From an uncultured Porphyromonadaceae bacterium (lineage in GTDB: Bacteria; Bacteroidota; Bacteroidia; Bacteroidales; Muribaculaceae): a stretch of 64,000 nucleotides of DNA. The translations under genes and the position numbers were made by a program. Location of the stretch: positions 1 through 64,000 of the forward strand of contig UQKE01000006.1 of assembly GCA_900541555.1 (NCBI GenBank). The letters run 5' to 3'. The notes beneath the pieces are model-generated. The model ran no database searches. It was given only the letters and a program-made list of their open reading frames with translations, and was not told the DNA's origin. Positions 1 through 8,275 of the stretch are shown here, one piece after another (the first letter of the stretch is position 1; every line of letters starts with the position of its first letter).

Positions 1-101
1 TTGCTTTGCAGCCAATTGGCAGAATTATGAAATATTGCTCATTCTCAACCACTTGTAGTTCATTCCTCTCATATTCACTTTCCGTTGCTTTTGCTTAAAT
101 T

Positions 102-290
102 GTGCATTCGGGGCGCCACACCTTTGCAACCCGTTGCATAGAGAGCCAATGCGATTACAAGACGGTAAGCGCCATACTCGGTCATTCAAATGTGGCAACA
201 ACGCTCAACCTGTATGTTCATCCAAACATCCATCAAAAAAAGAAATGTATTGAGCGTATGAACAAGTTTCTTGGGATAGCAGAGCAATGA
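102..290 (+). pseudogene. Tyrosine recombinase (integrase) C-terminal remnant
   Basis: Only the last ~60 residues of a phage-type integrase catalytic domain remain. The visible motifs are HSGR (the His-x-x-Arg box, H2 and R5), LGHSN (the third-box His, about residue 28) and the tyrosine nucleophile in NLYVHP (about residue 38). Full-length enzymes of this family run 300-420 residues. The first possible start is a GTG at 102, and an in-frame TAA at 96-98 closes the frame, so the rest of the gene is missing rather than outside the window. It cannot act as a recombinase alone. It is probably the end of an excised or decayed mobile element. The family call is firm; the element it came from is unknown. 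Confidence 0.75.
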
Positions 291-393
291 GTTGGAGTGT
301 GCCCGCCGCCACTTTGCCACCATATCCAGCTCCACCGTTACCTGCGATGTGGAGGAGAGCTATGCCGATTTGCGGAATGTGATGACGAAGTGA
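280..393 (+). pseudogene. Short coding remnant, possibly the tail of a type III restriction Res subunit
   Basis: After a TAG at 277-279, the same frame reads 37 residues (QSNELECARRHFATISSS at the start, SYADLRNVMTK at the end) to a TGA at 391-393. The pattern CARRHFATIS followed by a short acidic segment and an L-rich end resembles, from memory, the extreme C-terminus of type III restriction endonuclease (Res) subunits. No start codon, helicase motifs or methylase partner are present. It overlaps the end of the recombinase remnant by 11 bases in another frame. The family call is weak; it could be chance. Confidence 0.25.
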
Positions 394-460
394 CAAGCCG
401 TGGGAATGCGCGCGAGGCAAAAAACATGGCCGGGTGCATACGCTTCTCGGCTAATATTGC

Positions 461-468
461 TAACTTTG
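461..468 (+). promoter_or_regulatory. -7 box (TAACTTTG) before the cytidylate-kinase-like gene
   Basis: TAACTTTG matches the Bacteroidota TAnnTTTG element and lies 28 bases before the ATG at 496. I see no TTG at the expected 19-21 base distance upstream, so this is half a consensus promoter. Confidence 0.5.
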
Positions 469-495
469 CATCCGTTTTCTTAAAATCAAACGCCA

Positions 496-1071
496 ATGAT
501 TATCACTATAGCCCGGCAATACGGGTGTGGCGCACTGGCCATCGGCAAGATGCTGGGCGCCGCCTACGGCATACCGTTCTACACGCGTAAGGGCCTGTTG
601 GAGATGGCCCGCGCAGAGGGTGTGCTCGAAGAGATGGACGACTTCTTTGAGGAGCGACCCGTCGACGAACTGTTGTTTGCCATCTCGGCCCTCGGCCACA
701 GCGAGGGCCCGGTGCACAGCAGGGCGCTCGACATACTGTCTGACATGATAGGGCAGCGCAACTGCATCATAATAGGCCGCTGCGGCAACTACATATTCCG
801 CCGGAGGGCCGACCTCGTGTCGGTGTTCCTCAAGGGGCGCGAGGACGAGCGTGTAAGGGCTGTGGTCGCCGAGCAGGGCATAGGCATGGCCGAGGCGCGC
901 GAGATAGTGCGCGACATGGACGACAGCCGGGTGCGCTACCACAGGTACTACACCCACCTGCAGTGGGGCAACTCGAGCGACTACGACCTGTGCTTCGACA
1001 GCGTGAGGCTCGGGGCCGAGCGTTCCGTGGCGCTTATAAGGCAATATATCGAAGGCATTGGCATAAAGTGA
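496..1071 (+). CDS. Cytidylate kinase-like family protein
   Basis: 191 residues, the usual length for the AAA_26 (cytidylate kinase-like) family of P-loop NMP kinase relatives. The N-terminus IITIARQYGCGALAIGKMLG corresponds to the family's Gly-rich loop (usually GSGGxxIG). Here it reads GCGALAIG, which departs from the classic Walker A and makes kinase activity uncertain. IPFYTRKGLLEMA follows as in the family. The later IIIGRCGNYIF segment matches a second conserved block. It is 10 bases ahead of lrgA and probably cotranscribed with lrgA-lrgB, so a role tied to that membrane pair is possible but unproven. It is markedly G+C-rich (positions 781-840 count 39 G+C of 60), unlike genes after 2.6 kb, which suggests transfer. 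Confidence 0.75.
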   Translation: MIITIARQYGCGALAIGKMLGAAYGIPFYTRKGLLEMARAEGVLEEMDDFFEERPVDELLFAISALGHSEGPVHSRALDILSDMIGQRNCIIIGRCGNYIFRRRADLVSVFLKGREDERVRAVVAEQGIGMAEAREIVRDMDDSRVRYHRYYTHLQWGNSSDYDLCFDSVRLGAERSVALIRQYIEGIGIK

Positions 1072-1081
1072 GGGCTTTGTC

Positions 1082-1438
1082 ATGAAGTATATCACACAGT
1101 TTCTGATAATACTCGCCTTCTCGTTTGCGGGTGAGGCTCTGCACGCCATGCTGCCGCTGCCCATACCGGCCAGCATCTACGGCATCGTGATGCTGTTTGT
1201 GGCTTTGCAGATGAAATGGGTCAAGGTGAAGGATGTGCGCGAGGTGAGCACGTTTCTCATAGCTGTCATGCCGGTGATGTTCATCCCGGCGGCCGTCGGA
1301 CTGGTTGACTCGTGGGCCGACATTGCCGGCCATCTGGTGGCCTATGTGGCCGTGACCGTGCTTACCACGTTTGTGGTCATGGGTGTGGCCGGCTTGGTTA
1401 CGCAGCGGATGATACGCCGCGGAAAGGAGGGTCGCTGA
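1082..1438 (+). CDS. lrgA: CidA/LrgA family holin-like membrane protein
   Basis: 118 residues, typical for the family, with about four hydrophobic segments. Recognisable features are the PIPASIYGIVMLF loop-helix and the AVMPVMFIPAAVGLV segment. LrgA/CidA proteins are small inner-membrane proteins that act with LrgB/CidB; they have been linked to murein hydrolase export, autolysis control and pyruvate or other small-molecule transport. The C-terminus ends in a basic cytoplasmic tail (RMIRRGKEGR). Its TGA overlaps the lrgB ATG by one base, so the two are translationally coupled. The high G+C of the block is shared with both neighbours. Confidence 0.88.
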   Translation: MKYITQFLIILAFSFAGEALHAMLPLPIPASIYGIVMLFVALQMKWVKVKDVREVSTFLIAVMPVMFIPAAVGLVDSWADIAGHLVAYVAVTVLTTFVVMGVAGLVTQRMIRRGKEGR

Positions 1439-2130
1439 TGGAACGCCTGTTCTGCGATTCGGTCTACTTCGGCGTGTGCATCAGCCTGGTGTCTTATGCC
1501 GTTGGCGTGGCCCTGCGCCGCAAGACGGGCTGGGGCTTCATGAACCCGCTGCTCGTGTCGATAATGCTTGTCATTGCAGCCCTGCTTGTGCTCGGTGTCG
1601 ACTATGGGTCTTACAGCCGCGGGGCGGCATGGCTGAGCTACCTGCTCACCCCGGCCACGGTGTGCCTTGCCGTGCCGCTATACCAGCAGGTGGAGCTGCT
1701 CAAGAAAAACTACCGCGCCATAGTGTGCGGCATCGCGGCCGGTGCCCTTGCAAGCCTCGTCACGGTGCTGCTGCTTGCCCTGGCGTTTGGCTTCGGCCAC
1801 GAGGCATACGTCACCTTCCTGCCGAAGTCAATAACCACGGCCATAGGCATGGGTGTGTCTGAAGAGCTGGGCGGCATAGTGTCGGTCACCGTGGTGTCGA
1901 TCATTGTCACCGGCGTGCTCGGCAACATCTTCGCCGAGAAGTTCCTAAAGCTGCTGAGGATAGAGGAGCCCATAGCCAAGGGCATAGCCATAGGCAGCAG
2001 TTCACACGCCATAGGCACGGCCAAGGCCATGGAGATGGGTGTGGTCGAGGGAGCCACGAGCGGCCTGTCGATAGTGGTGAGCGGCATACTTACGGTGATA
2101 GGCGCCTCGGTGTTTGCCCTGTTCCTGTGA
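1438..2130 (+). CDS. lrgB: LrgB/CidB family membrane protein
   Basis: 230 residues from the ATG at 1438, which overlaps the lrgA stop (TGATG). A purine-rich GGAAAGGAGG lies 8 bases upstream and supports this start over upstream codons in the same frame. The protein is strongly hydrophobic. It carries the family motif region [18 protein letters not shown] and the downstream [20 protein letters not shown] block, both hallmarks of LrgB. It acts with LrgA in the inner membrane; the precise substrate in Bacteroidota is not established. It is the last gene of the G+C-rich block. About 100 bases without a recognised gene separate it from the next remnant. Confidence 0.9.
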   Translation: MERLFCDSVYFGVCISLVSYAVGVALRRKTGWGFMNPLLVSIMLVIAALLVLGVDYGSYSRGAAWLSYLLTPATVCLAVPLYQQVELLKKNYRAIVCGIAAGALASLVTVLLLALAFGFGHEAYVTFLPKSITTAIGMGVSEELGGIVSVTVVSIIVTGVLGNIFAEKFLKLLRIEEPIAKGIAIGSSSHAIGTAKAMEMGVVEGATSGLSIVVSGILTVIGASVFALFL

Positions 2131-2228
2131 TGCCGGCCGTGGCCTGGCTGACCGTGGCTGCCGCCGTGGGCTCACATCGAGCAGAATAGCGTGACGAGGA
2201 ACGGCACGCTGAAGTCGGTGGCCATGCG

Positions 2229-2642
2229 ATGACTACAGACAAGAACGGTGCTCCGGCTCTTATAGCTTATCCGGTACGTGCCGAACTGGACCTGGAACGC
2301 AACAAGGTTCTCAACCTCACTCATCAGGAGGCTGAACGTCTGGCCAGAGGTGAGGTAATTCAGAAGGCGGTCAACGTAAACGGTGAAAAGACTCAGCAGT
2401 ATCTCCAGCTTGATCCGGAAACGAAATCCGTCATTTACAGACGTGTTACAGACATCAAACTGGAGCAGTGTCTGAAGGATATGGAGAAGGTGAACGACAT
2501 TGAACTGGGTATGCAGCAGAAGCAGCTATCGAATAATTTAACAAGTTCGTCTATAAAAATACTGCCCGCTTCCGCAAACGGGCAGTATTTTTTTATAATC
2601 GTTCAACTTTTTCGCCCGTTAATTTGTTATAAAGAAAATTAG
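2229..2642 (+). pseudogene. Truncated DUF3945-like protein of conjugative elements
   Basis: The first ~99 residues (to about LGMQQKQ) match, from memory, a repeat unit of DUF4099/DUF3945 proteins carried on Bacteroidales conjugative transposons. The typical phrases are LNLTHQEAERLARGEVI, YLQLDPETKSV, RRVTDIKLEQ and MEKVNDIELG. Full proteins are several hundred residues and continue past this point with a Gly-rich block. Here the frame instead runs into unrelated sequence (after about 2527) that includes a terminator hairpin, giving a nonsense tail rich in I, F and L. The frame is also open upstream only to a TAG at 2187. Both ends are therefore broken. It is probably non-functional debris. 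Confidence 0.65.
2555..2594 (+). terminator. Strong intrinsic terminator inside the tail of the DUF3945-like remnant
   Basis: A 14-bp perfect stem (2555-2568 with 2579-2592, AAAAATACTGCCCG and its complement) encloses a 10-base loop and runs into a T tract. Because A and T tracts flank both sides it could work in both directions. It sits inside the hybrid reading frame, which shows the frame there is not natural coding sequence. Confidence 0.85.
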
Positions 2643-2682
2643 GATAAAAACTGCACATATATTCACTAAAACACGGATTAAA

Positions 2683-3864
2683 ATGAGTAAGATTTTTAAG
2701 CTTTGCAGTATTGCCGCGATAGCGGTTATGCTTGCTCCGGTGACAAATGCCCAAGAAAGCACACAGCTCAATAAGGACATTTACACACATTCATGGCGCG
2801 ACAATTGGTACATCCAATTGGGCGCAGGCGCACAAATGCCATTGTTTGAAAAAAATGCAGACGATAGCAATTTTGACATCGACAAAACAACGGCAGTTTA
2901 TGAAGTAGGCGTTGGCCATTGGTTCTCTCCTTATTTCGGATTCCGATTCAGAGGACAAGGTGGCGCTTTGCACTATGAAAATTCCAATTTGTGGAAAAAA
3001 ATGAAATATGCCAATGTGAACCTTGAAATCACATGGGACATGTTCAACAGCCTTGGAGGCGTCAACGACAAGCGTGTATTCAGCATCATCCCGTATATCG
3101 GTGTCGGAGGCACGTATGCATGGGATTACAACGGCATGGGTAACATCCAAAACAACGATGGCTCGCTTATGGAACATCAAGGCGTGCTGAATGCCACTGC
3201 CGGATTTGAATTCCGCTTCCGTTGCCATAAGAACGTAGATTTGTATTTAGACGCTCGCGCAACAGCAATGGCCGACAACATCAACAATATTGCATGGAAA
3301 ACAGGTGTCGACCCTGTAATGTCGCTCACTGCCGGAATTTCCATCAATCTTGGAAAAGAAGGACGCCATGTGACTAAATACACTCCATACGATTGCTCCG
3401 GCGAAATCAAGAAACTCAACGATCGCATCAACGAATTGCGTGGCAACTTGGCTGACACCGAAAACCAACTTCGTGCAGCACAAGCGCAACTCCCATGTCC
3501 GGAAGTGACAGAATCTGCAGAACCTGAAGTAATCGAAGCTCCGGCAGTAACTCCGGCTATCCGATTCAGAATCAATTCTGCTCGCGTTTCTGAGAACGAC
3601 AAAGTTACGCTTTACGATGTGGCTCAAATGATGAAGAACAATGAAGATGCAAAAATCATCATCAAGGGTTATGCCGACAAAGATACCGGAACAGAAGAAT
3701 TCAATCAAAAATTGTCCGAAGATCGTGCAAATGCCGTTAAAGACATTCTTGTTGATTACGGCGTAGCCGAAGATCGGATGGAAGTTCAAGCCGTAGGCGT
3801 TTCCGCACAACCGTATAGCGACAACAACAAGTGGAACCGTGTGGTATTGATTGAAATCAAATAA
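2683..3864 (+). CDS. OmpA-family outer membrane protein
   Basis: 393 residues. A signal peptide is visible at 1-23 (hydrophobic core, ending in APVTNAQ). Residues ~30-220 are rich in alternating aromatic and polar strands and form an outer-membrane beta-barrel-type domain. A short coiled-coil segment follows at ~240-270 (KKLNDRINELRGNLADTENQ). The OmpA C-terminal peptidoglycan-binding domain lies at ~285-393, with GYADKDTG and the LSEDRANAVKDIL helix; its conserved Asp and Arg contact diaminopimelate. The likely role is tethering the outer membrane to the wall. It is monocistronic, with terminators on both sides. This is the first gene with the window's normal base composition. Confidence 0.92.
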   Translation: MSKIFKLCSIAAIAVMLAPVTNAQESTQLNKDIYTHSWRDNWYIQLGAGAQMPLFEKNADDSNFDIDKTTAVYEVGVGHWFSPYFGFRFRGQGGALHYENSNLWKKMKYANVNLEITWDMFNSLGGVNDKRVFSIIPYIGVGGTYAWDYNGMGNIQNNDGSLMEHQGVLNATAGFEFRFRCHKNVDLYLDARATAMADNINNIAWKTGVDPVMSLTAGISINLGKEGRHVTKYTPYDCSGEIKKLNDRINELRGNLADTENQLRAAQAQLPCPEVTESAEPEVIEAPAVTPAIRFRINSARVSENDKVTLYDVAQMMKNNEDAKIIIKGYADKDTGTEEFNQKLSEDRANAVKDILVDYGVAEDRMEVQAVGVSAQPYSDNNKWNRVVLIEIK

Positions 3865-3886
3865 GCTATCCACATAGTCATTTTCT

Positions 3887-3927
3887 AAACAAAGCAGATT
3901 GCCAAAAGCAATTTGCTTTGTTTTTTT
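3887..3927 (+). terminator. Intrinsic terminator after the OmpA-family gene
   Basis: AAACAAAGCAGATTGC (3887-3902) pairs, with one mismatch, with GCAATTTGCTTTGTTT (3908-3923), followed by a T tract. It lies 22 bases past the stop codon. Confidence 0.88.
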
Positions 3928-3992
3928 CACGTCAAGTTGCCATCCAAATCACAGATTCGCGAATAAATCTCTCCTATTTTATGAGTTTTCAC

Positions 3993-4000
3993 TACCTTTG
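3993..4000 (+). promoter_or_regulatory. -7 box (TACCTTTG) before the MFS gene
   Basis: TACCTTTG fits the Bacteroidota TAnnTTTG element, 82 bases before the ATG at 4083. This implies a leader of about 75 bases. No clear TTG lies 19-21 bases upstream. Confidence 0.5.
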
Positions 4001-4082
4001 TCAACCGGAAACGGATATTGCACGGCAACAATACCGCCCAATCCGTTCGCAAACAAATACGGCAAAATAATATACTATTGAT

Positions 4083-5735
4083 ATGGAAACAAAAAAACTC
4101 AACGATTCACCCGTTTGGAGGTGGACAGCATTAGTGCTTTTGGCTTTGGCCATGTTTTGTTCTTATATTTTCATGGATATCTTATCCCCTATCAAAGACT
4201 TGATGCAGTCCACCCGTGGATGGGATTCTACAGCATTCGGCACAATGCAAGGGTCTGAAACCTTTTTAAATGTATTTGTTTTCTTTTTGATTTTTGCAGG
4301 CATCATCTTGGATAAAATGGGCGTGCGTTTCACAGCCGTCCTGTCCGGTGCCGTGATGCTTGTGGGAGCAACCATCAATTGGTACGCAGTCACCGAATCT
4401 TTTTCCGGAAGTGCTCTCGAAACATGGTTCAACAATAATTTGAATTATATTCCCGGATTTGACGAATTAGGCATATCGCCTTTCTACGAAGGGATGCCGG
4501 CTTCTGCCAAATTTGCAGCCATCGGCTTTATGATTTTCGGGTGTGGTGTCGAAATGGCCGGAATCACCGTGTCGCGCGGAATCGTAAAATGGTTTAAAGG
4601 CAAAGAAATGGCTTTGGCAATGGGATCTGAAATGGCTTTGGCCCGATTGGGCGTGGCAACGTGTATGATATTTTCGCCTGTCTTTGCCAAATTGGGAGGA
4701 GATATCGACGTGTCGCGTTCGGTTGCTTTTGGCGTAGTTTTATTAATGATTGCGCTCATCATGTTCATTGTCTACTTCTTTATGGATAAAAAATTAGACA
4801 AGCAAACCGGTGAAGCAGAAGAAAAAGACGATCCGTTCAAAATAAGCGACATCGGAAAAATCCTTACCAGCGGTGGATTTTGGGTCGTAGCATTGCTCTG
4901 TGTGCTTTATTATTCGGCGATTTTCCCATTCCAAAAGTATGCAGTGAATATGTTGCAATGCAACTTGACATTCAATGAAATCGACCCCAATTCATTTTGG
5001 GCGACAAACACGGTCACAATCCTTCAATACGTCATCATGCTGATTGTTGCTGCCGCTGCTTTTGCCAGCAATTTCTCCAAAAAAGCAAGCATGCGATACA
5101 GCCTGTTGGTCGTAGCATCTGTTGCGCTGATTGCATTCTGCTATATGGGCTACATGCGCCAAAGCGCAGAAACTGTATTCGCCGTGTTCCCGATATTGGC
5201 GGTAGGCATCACTCCTATTTTAGGAAATTATGTCGATCACAAGGGAAAAGCGGCATCCATGCTCGTTATCGGATCTATCCTGCTAATCGTATGCCACTTG
5301 ACATTTGCATTCATCCTTCCGGAGTTTAAAGGCAATGCCGTCGGCGGATTCATAATCGCTTACGTCACAATCTTGGTATTGGGAGCCAGCTTTTCTTTGG
5401 TTCCGGCATCATTATGGCCCAGCGTGCCGAAATTGGTCGACTCAAAAATTATCGGAAGCGCATACGCCCTGATCTTCTGGATTCAAAACATTGGCTTGTG
5501 GCTCTTCCCGTTGCTCATTGGCAAAATTCTCGACAATACAAATCCGCAATTGGTTGCCGATCTTCAAAGCGGAGCTATCACGCCGGAACAAGCCGCCGTG
5601 TCCTACGACTACACTGTGCCGCTCGTCATGCTGGCATGTTTGGGCGTTGCCGCGCTGATATTGGGTTTTGTCCTGAAAGTAGTGGACAAGAAAAAAGGAT
5701 ATGGACTTGAAGAACCTAATATCGTTGAAGGATAA
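4083..5735 (+). CDS. Major facilitator superfamily (MFS) transporter
   Basis: 550 residues with about twelve hydrophobic segments, somewhat longer than the usual 400-450. The extra length is mainly in periplasmic and cytoplasmic loops (for example ~100-140, rich in polar residues). The loop after the second membrane segment carries DKMGVRFT, the DxxGxR signature of MFS proteins. A charged cytoplasmic centre at ~235-255 (DKKLDKQTGEAEEKDD) separates the two six-helix halves. The substrate cannot be read from sequence. It sits directly upstream of serC-serA on the same strand, but a -7 box of serC lies in the 133-base gap, so co-regulation is not clear. Confidence 0.85.
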   Translation: METKKLNDSPVWRWTALVLLALAMFCSYIFMDILSPIKDLMQSTRGWDSTAFGTMQGSETFLNVFVFFLIFAGIILDKMGVRFTAVLSGAVMLVGATINWYAVTESFSGSALETWFNNNLNYIPGFDELGISPFYEGMPASAKFAAIGFMIFGCGVEMAGITVSRGIVKWFKGKEMALAMGSEMALARLGVATCMIFSPVFAKLGGDIDVSRSVAFGVVLLMIALIMFIVYFFMDKKLDKQTGEAEEKDDPFKISDIGKILTSGGFWVVALLCVLYYSAIFPFQKYAVNMLQCNLTFNEIDPNSFWATNTVTILQYVIMLIVAAAAFASNFSKKASMRYSLLVVASVALIAFCYMGYMRQSAETVFAVFPILAVGITPILGNYVDHKGKAASMLVIGSILLIVCHLTFAFILPEFKGNAVGGFIIAYVTILVLGASFSLVPASLWPSVPKLVDSKIIGSAYALIFWIQNIGLWLFPLLIGKILDNTNPQLVADLQSGAITPEQAAVSYDYTVPLVMLACLGVAALILGFVLKVVDKKKGYGLEEPNIVEG

Positions 5736-5833
5736 AAAACTACATTCCTTTGCATTAATAAATCCACAATGAAATATTTCTCTCTTCCATGCAAATTTTC
5801 TCAAAGCATATCGCATATAAAGAAATATTTCTG

Positions 5834-5841
5834 TAATTTTG
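5834..5841 (+). promoter_or_regulatory. -7 box (TAATTTTG) before serC
   Basis: TAATTTTG matches TAnnTTTG, 28 bases before the serC ATG. No TTG is seen at the expected -33 position. Confidence 0.5.
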
Positions 5842-5868
5842 TGGCATAACACATAAAAACCAAACAAA

Positions 5869-6936
5869 ATGAAAAAGCACAATTTTTATGCAGGACCATC
5901 GATTTTGAGCGAATTCACTATCAAAAACACAGCCGACGCTGTCATGAATTTCAACGAAACCGGTTTGTCTATTCTCGAAATATCCCATCGCAGCAAGGAG
6001 TTTCAAGCTGTCATTGATGAAGCCAACGCGTTAGTCAAAGAATTGCTCGACATCCCGCAAGGCTATGAAGTGCTATTTCTGGGCGGAGGCGCAAGCATGC
6101 AATTTTGCATGATTCCGTACAATTTCTTAAACAAAAAAGCAGCCTATCTCGATACCGGCGTTTGGGCATCGAAGGCTATCAAAGAAGCAAAATTATTCGG
6201 AGAAGTGGAAGTTGTCGCTTCTTCGAAAGACGACAACTACACTTATATCCCCAAAAACTATACCGTGCCCGAAGATGCCGATTATTTCCATATCACCACC
6301 AACAACACCATTTACGGCACCGAATTGAGGACGGATCCGGATGTAAGCGTTCCGCTCATTGCCGACATGTCGAGCGACATTTTTTCACGCAAAATCGACA
6401 TTGCCAAGTACGAAGCCATATATGCAGGCGCACAAAAGAACCTTGCGCCGGCAGGCGTCACGCTGATCATCGTCAAAGAGGATGCGCTTGGGAAAGCAGA
6501 CCGTGTCATTCCAACCATGCTCGACTACCGGACTCACGTCAGCAAAGGCTCCATGTTCAACACGCCTCCATGCCTGCCCATTTATTCCGCGTTGCAAACG
6601 TTGAAATGGTACAAATCGCTTGGCGGCATTGAAGCCATGGAAAAAGCCGACAAAGAAAAAGCGGCCAAACTCTACGATGCTATCGACGCCAGCCGCATAT
6701 TCGTCGGAACGGCAAAACCGGAAGACCGTTCAATCATGAATGTATGCTTTGTGCTTCGTCCGGAATATGCAGAACTTGAAAAAGCTTTCATCGACTACGC
6801 TTCCGAGCGCGGCATCGTCGGCATCAAAGGCCACCGCTCCGTTGGCGGCTTCCGTGCGTCTATCTACAATGCAATGCCGATGTCGAGCGTGCAAGTGCTT
6901 ATCGACGCAATGAAAGATTTCGAAAAACAAATTTAA
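5869..6936 (+). CDS. serC: Phosphoserine aminotransferase
   Basis: 355 residues, normal for SerC. It converts 3-phosphohydroxypyruvate plus glutamate to phosphoserine, and also acts in the PLP biosynthesis branch, in the cytoplasm. The N-terminus [12 protein letters not shown] and the phosphate-binding LGGGASMQF are typical. The PLP-binding lysine is K190 in [12 protein letters not shown]. The C-terminal [16 protein letters not shown] holds substrate-binding residues. It is 6 bases ahead of serA, giving two consecutive steps of serine synthesis in one operon. Only the phosphatase serB is not nearby. Confidence 0.97.
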   Translation: MKKHNFYAGPSILSEFTIKNTADAVMNFNETGLSILEISHRSKEFQAVIDEANALVKELLDIPQGYEVLFLGGGASMQFCMIPYNFLNKKAAYLDTGVWASKAIKEAKLFGEVEVVASSKDDNYTYIPKNYTVPEDADYFHITTNNTIYGTELRTDPDVSVPLIADMSSDIFSRKIDIAKYEAIYAGAQKNLAPAGVTLIIVKEDALGKADRVIPTMLDYRTHVSKGSMFNTPPCLPIYSALQTLKWYKSLGGIEAMEKADKEKAAKLYDAIDASRIFVGTAKPEDRSIMNVCFVLRPEYAELEKAFIDYASERGIVGIKGHRSVGGFRASIYNAMPMSSVQVLIDAMKDFEKQI

Positions 6937-6942
6937 CGCGCC

Positions 6943-7860
6943 ATGAAAATTTTAGTTGCAACAGAAAAACCTTTTGCGCCCATTGCCGTAGAAGGAATAA
7001 AAAAAGAAATAGAACAAGCCGGCCATACCCTCTTGCTCCTTGAAAAAGGCACTAAGGACGACCTTATTAAGGCTGTGGGCGAAGCCGACGGGTTGATCGT
7101 GAGAAGCGACATTGTCGACAAAGAAGTCCTTGATGCCGGAAAATCGCTGAAAGTTGTGATACGTGCCGGAGCCGGAGTCGACAATATTGATTTGCAAACA
7201 GCAAAGCAATCAAATATTTGCGTCATGAACACGCCGGGGCAAAACTCCAACGCTGTGGCTGAATTGGTCTTCGGCATGTTGGTCATGACAATTCGCAACC
7301 AATTCAACGGGACTTCCGGAACAGAATTGAAAGACAAGACATTAGGCATTCATGCCTATGGTCAGGTCGGGCGCAATGTGGCACGCATTGCAAAAGGATT
7401 CGGCATGCACGTATCTGCGCTCGATCCTTTCGTTGCCGACGAAGTCATGCTTGCCGACGGCGTAACACCGATTCATTCCGTTGAAGAACTTTATCGTTCA
7501 AACCAATACGTGTCATTGCATATTCCGGCAACGGCAGAAACAAAAAAATCCATTGGCAACACGCAAATCTCCATGATGCCGAAGAATGCAATTCTAATCA
7601 ACACGGCTCGCAAGGAAATTATCGACGAGCCAAGTTTGGCCGAGGCATTGCGCAATCGTCCGGATTTCCGCTACATTGCCGATGTAAAACCGGATTCCGC
7701 AGACACGCTGGCAGAAGAATTTGGACAACGCGTATTCTTCACTCCCAAAAAGATGGGTGCGCAAACGGCAGAAGCCAACATCAATGCCGGACTTGCCGCT
7801 GCCCGACAAGTCGTGGCATTCCTCAAAGACGGATGGAATAAATACCAAGTCAACAAGTAA
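6943..7860 (+). CDS. serA: D-3-phosphoglycerate dehydrogenase, short form without ACT domain
   Basis: 305 residues, so it lacks the C-terminal regulatory (ACT/serine-binding) domain of the 410-residue and longer enzymes. It catalyses the first step of serine synthesis with NAD. The nucleotide-binding loop is GIHAYGQVGRN, and the active-site Arg lies in NTARKEIID. The catalytic His normally found in the TPH motif near the end is replaced by lysine (TPKKMGAQTAEAN, K269). This matches the lysine-type subgroup described for Entamoeba and also, as I recall, seen in Bacteroides. It is probably not feedback-inhibited by serine. It is followed by a terminator. Confidence 0.95.
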   Translation: MKILVATEKPFAPIAVEGIKKEIEQAGHTLLLLEKGTKDDLIKAVGEADGLIVRSDIVDKEVLDAGKSLKVVIRAGAGVDNIDLQTAKQSNICVMNTPGQNSNAVAELVFGMLVMTIRNQFNGTSGTELKDKTLGIHAYGQVGRNVARIAKGFGMHVSALDPFVADEVMLADGVTPIHSVEELYRSNQYVSLHIPATAETKKSIGNTQISMMPKNAILINTARKEIIDEPSLAEALRNRPDFRYIADVKPDSADTLAEEFGQRVFFTPKKMGAQTAEANINAGLAAARQVVAFLKDGWNKYQVNK

Positions 7861-7877
7861 CTTTCACTACATTAAAT

Positions 7878-7920
7878 AAGGCGAAGGCGTGCCAATGCAG
7901 ACACGCTTTCGCCTTTTTTT
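7878..7920 (+). terminator. Intrinsic terminator after serA
   Basis: AAGGCGAAGGCGTG (7878-7891) pairs, allowing one G-T pair, with CACGCTTTCGCCTT (7902-7915), followed by seven T. It lies 17 bases past the serA stop. Confidence 0.9.
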
Positions 7921-8122
7921 CATATTATATCCAGATCTCCCTTACGAATTTACTTCAAGAGTTTACACATCTGAAAGGATTACAATATGGCGCTTTGTCG
8001 GACACATAGAAGCACTCGGAGCTTACAGAGGTGATGGAGAATTCATCCCTTTTAGTGAATATCCCAAAGAACTTCACTTTAAGGACGACAAGCTTGCCGA
8101 AGTAATATGGGAATGGGAATAA
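7889..8122 (+). pseudogene. Small open frame of unknown origin between two terminators
   Basis: The frame is open from a GTG at 7889, but its only starts (GTG 7889, ATG 7895) lie inside the serA terminator, so a true start is not visible. The downstream ~55 residues look protein-like: aromatic and charged, with RITIWRFVGHIEALGAYRGD and a very acidic end EVIWEWE. I recognise no family. It may be the 3' remnant of a lost gene whose own terminator is the hairpin at 8146, or a chance frame. Confidence 0.3.
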
Positions 8123-8145
8123 CATCGATCCGCCCTGACGGACAA

Positions 8146-8189
8146 CGGAGAGGATTCTTGGGGAAACCCATGCCCTCTCCGCCTTTTTA
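8146..8189 (+). terminator. Intrinsic terminator, possibly of a lost gene
   Basis: CGGAGAGG (8146-8153) pairs with CCTCTCCG (8174-8181). An inner TGGG/CCCA stem lies around a GAAA loop, and CCTTTTT follows. It is 24 bases past the stop of the small unidentified frame. Confidence 0.8.
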
Positions 8190-8275
8190 TATGCTCGATT
8201 TGCGCCATTGCGAAGTTTCAACTTTCAAATACTCATAAACAATCTAAATAATGATTGATTCAAATGTTTTTCATT

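Noticed and set aside
460-1176. 238-codon - strand frame opposite the cytidylate-kinase-like gene
   Set aside because: High-G+C sequence leaves long frames on the opposite strand; the + strand frame has family motifs.
3899-4081. 60-codon frame after the OmpA-family gene
   Set aside because: It starts inside the terminator and covers the promoter of the next gene.
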